A DNA stretch of 48,729 bases from JBFHNV01 sp041593595. GTDB lineage: Bacteria > Pseudomonadota > Gammaproteobacteria > HK1. The translations under genes and the position numbers were made by a program. The stretch lies in assembly GCA_041593595.1 (NCBI GenBank), contig JBFHNV010000012.1:1-48729 (forward strand). Direction: 5' to 3'. The notes beneath the pieces were generated by a model that searched no databases, was not told where the DNA came from, and saw only the letters and a program-made list of their open reading frames with translations. Below, piece after piece: positions 47,351-48,729 of this stretch. The number at the start of each line of letters is the position of its first letter. Position 1 is the first letter of the stretch.

Positions 47351-48729
<1,379 letters not shown>

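Overview
The window reads as a chromosomal core region of a high-GC (visibly around 70 percent) gammaproteobacterium. Gene neighbourhoods typical of that class are present: pilT-pilU diverging from yggS with proC, yggT and yggU beyond; metX-metW; coaBC-dut-algC-argB-slmA with pyrE nearby; radC-rpmB-rpmG; hisE-tatA-tatB-tatC; folB-folK; and the macromolecular-synthesis order tsaD / rpsU-yqeY-dnaG-rpoD. The GC content, the MetX/MetW pair and the two-transmembrane AlgC suggest a Chromatiales/Ectothiorhodospiraceae-like lineage; that placement is an inference. No rRNA, tRNA, CRISPR array, transposase or phage gene was found.

Layout. 1-5976 is a mixed metabolic block: a truncated gene, a small barrel-like protein, a ketopantoate reductase-like enzyme, a cupin, aspartate carbamoyltransferase, an SDR, and a PyrK-like flavoprotein overlapping a class III CoA-transferase. 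6001-8144 holds a DUF898/YjgN-like membrane protein overlapping an M48 metalloprotease. 8202-11722 (minus) carries three paralogous pilus retraction ATPases. 11863-15614 is the yggS-proC-yggT-yggU group with a Sel1/SPOR protein inserted. 15649-18359 has an unknown protein and metX-metW. 18736-20988 has xth, pyrE and a periplasmic coiled-coil protein. 21017-27753 (minus) is the coaBC-dut-algC-argB-slmA-ygjP run. 27816-30297 has radC, rpmB, rpmG and a fatty acid desaturase. 30471-34399 is a GldA/F/G-like ABC operon. 34590-36759 (minus) is hisE-tatABC. 36923-45261 has an NDUFA9-like protein, uppP, a MidA methyltransferase, a pteridine reductase, NUDIX, folK, folB, plsY, tsaD, rpsU and yqeY. 45471 to the end is dnaG and the first part of rpoD.

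Functional picture. Pyrimidine synthesis and salvage (pyrB, pyrE, dut), coenzyme A and pantoate (panE-like, coaBC), folate (folB, folK, pteridine reductase), methionine (metX, metW), arginine and proline (argB, proC), phospholipid and envelope precursors (plsY, uppP, algC, desaturase), type IV pilus retraction, Tat export, ribosomal proteins and DNA replication/transcription are all represented. The most unusual content lies in the gaps. Five intergenic regions hold long inverted repeats, some with smaller perfect hairpins inside (18387-18674, 23398-23607, 34437-34538, 42260-42515, 45314-45407). There are also a 13-bp tandem repeat after rpsU, paired stem-loops between tatA and tatB, and a terminator splitting the pilus ATPase run. 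Two of the inverted-repeat elements share a 36-bp core, which points to a dispersed repeat family.
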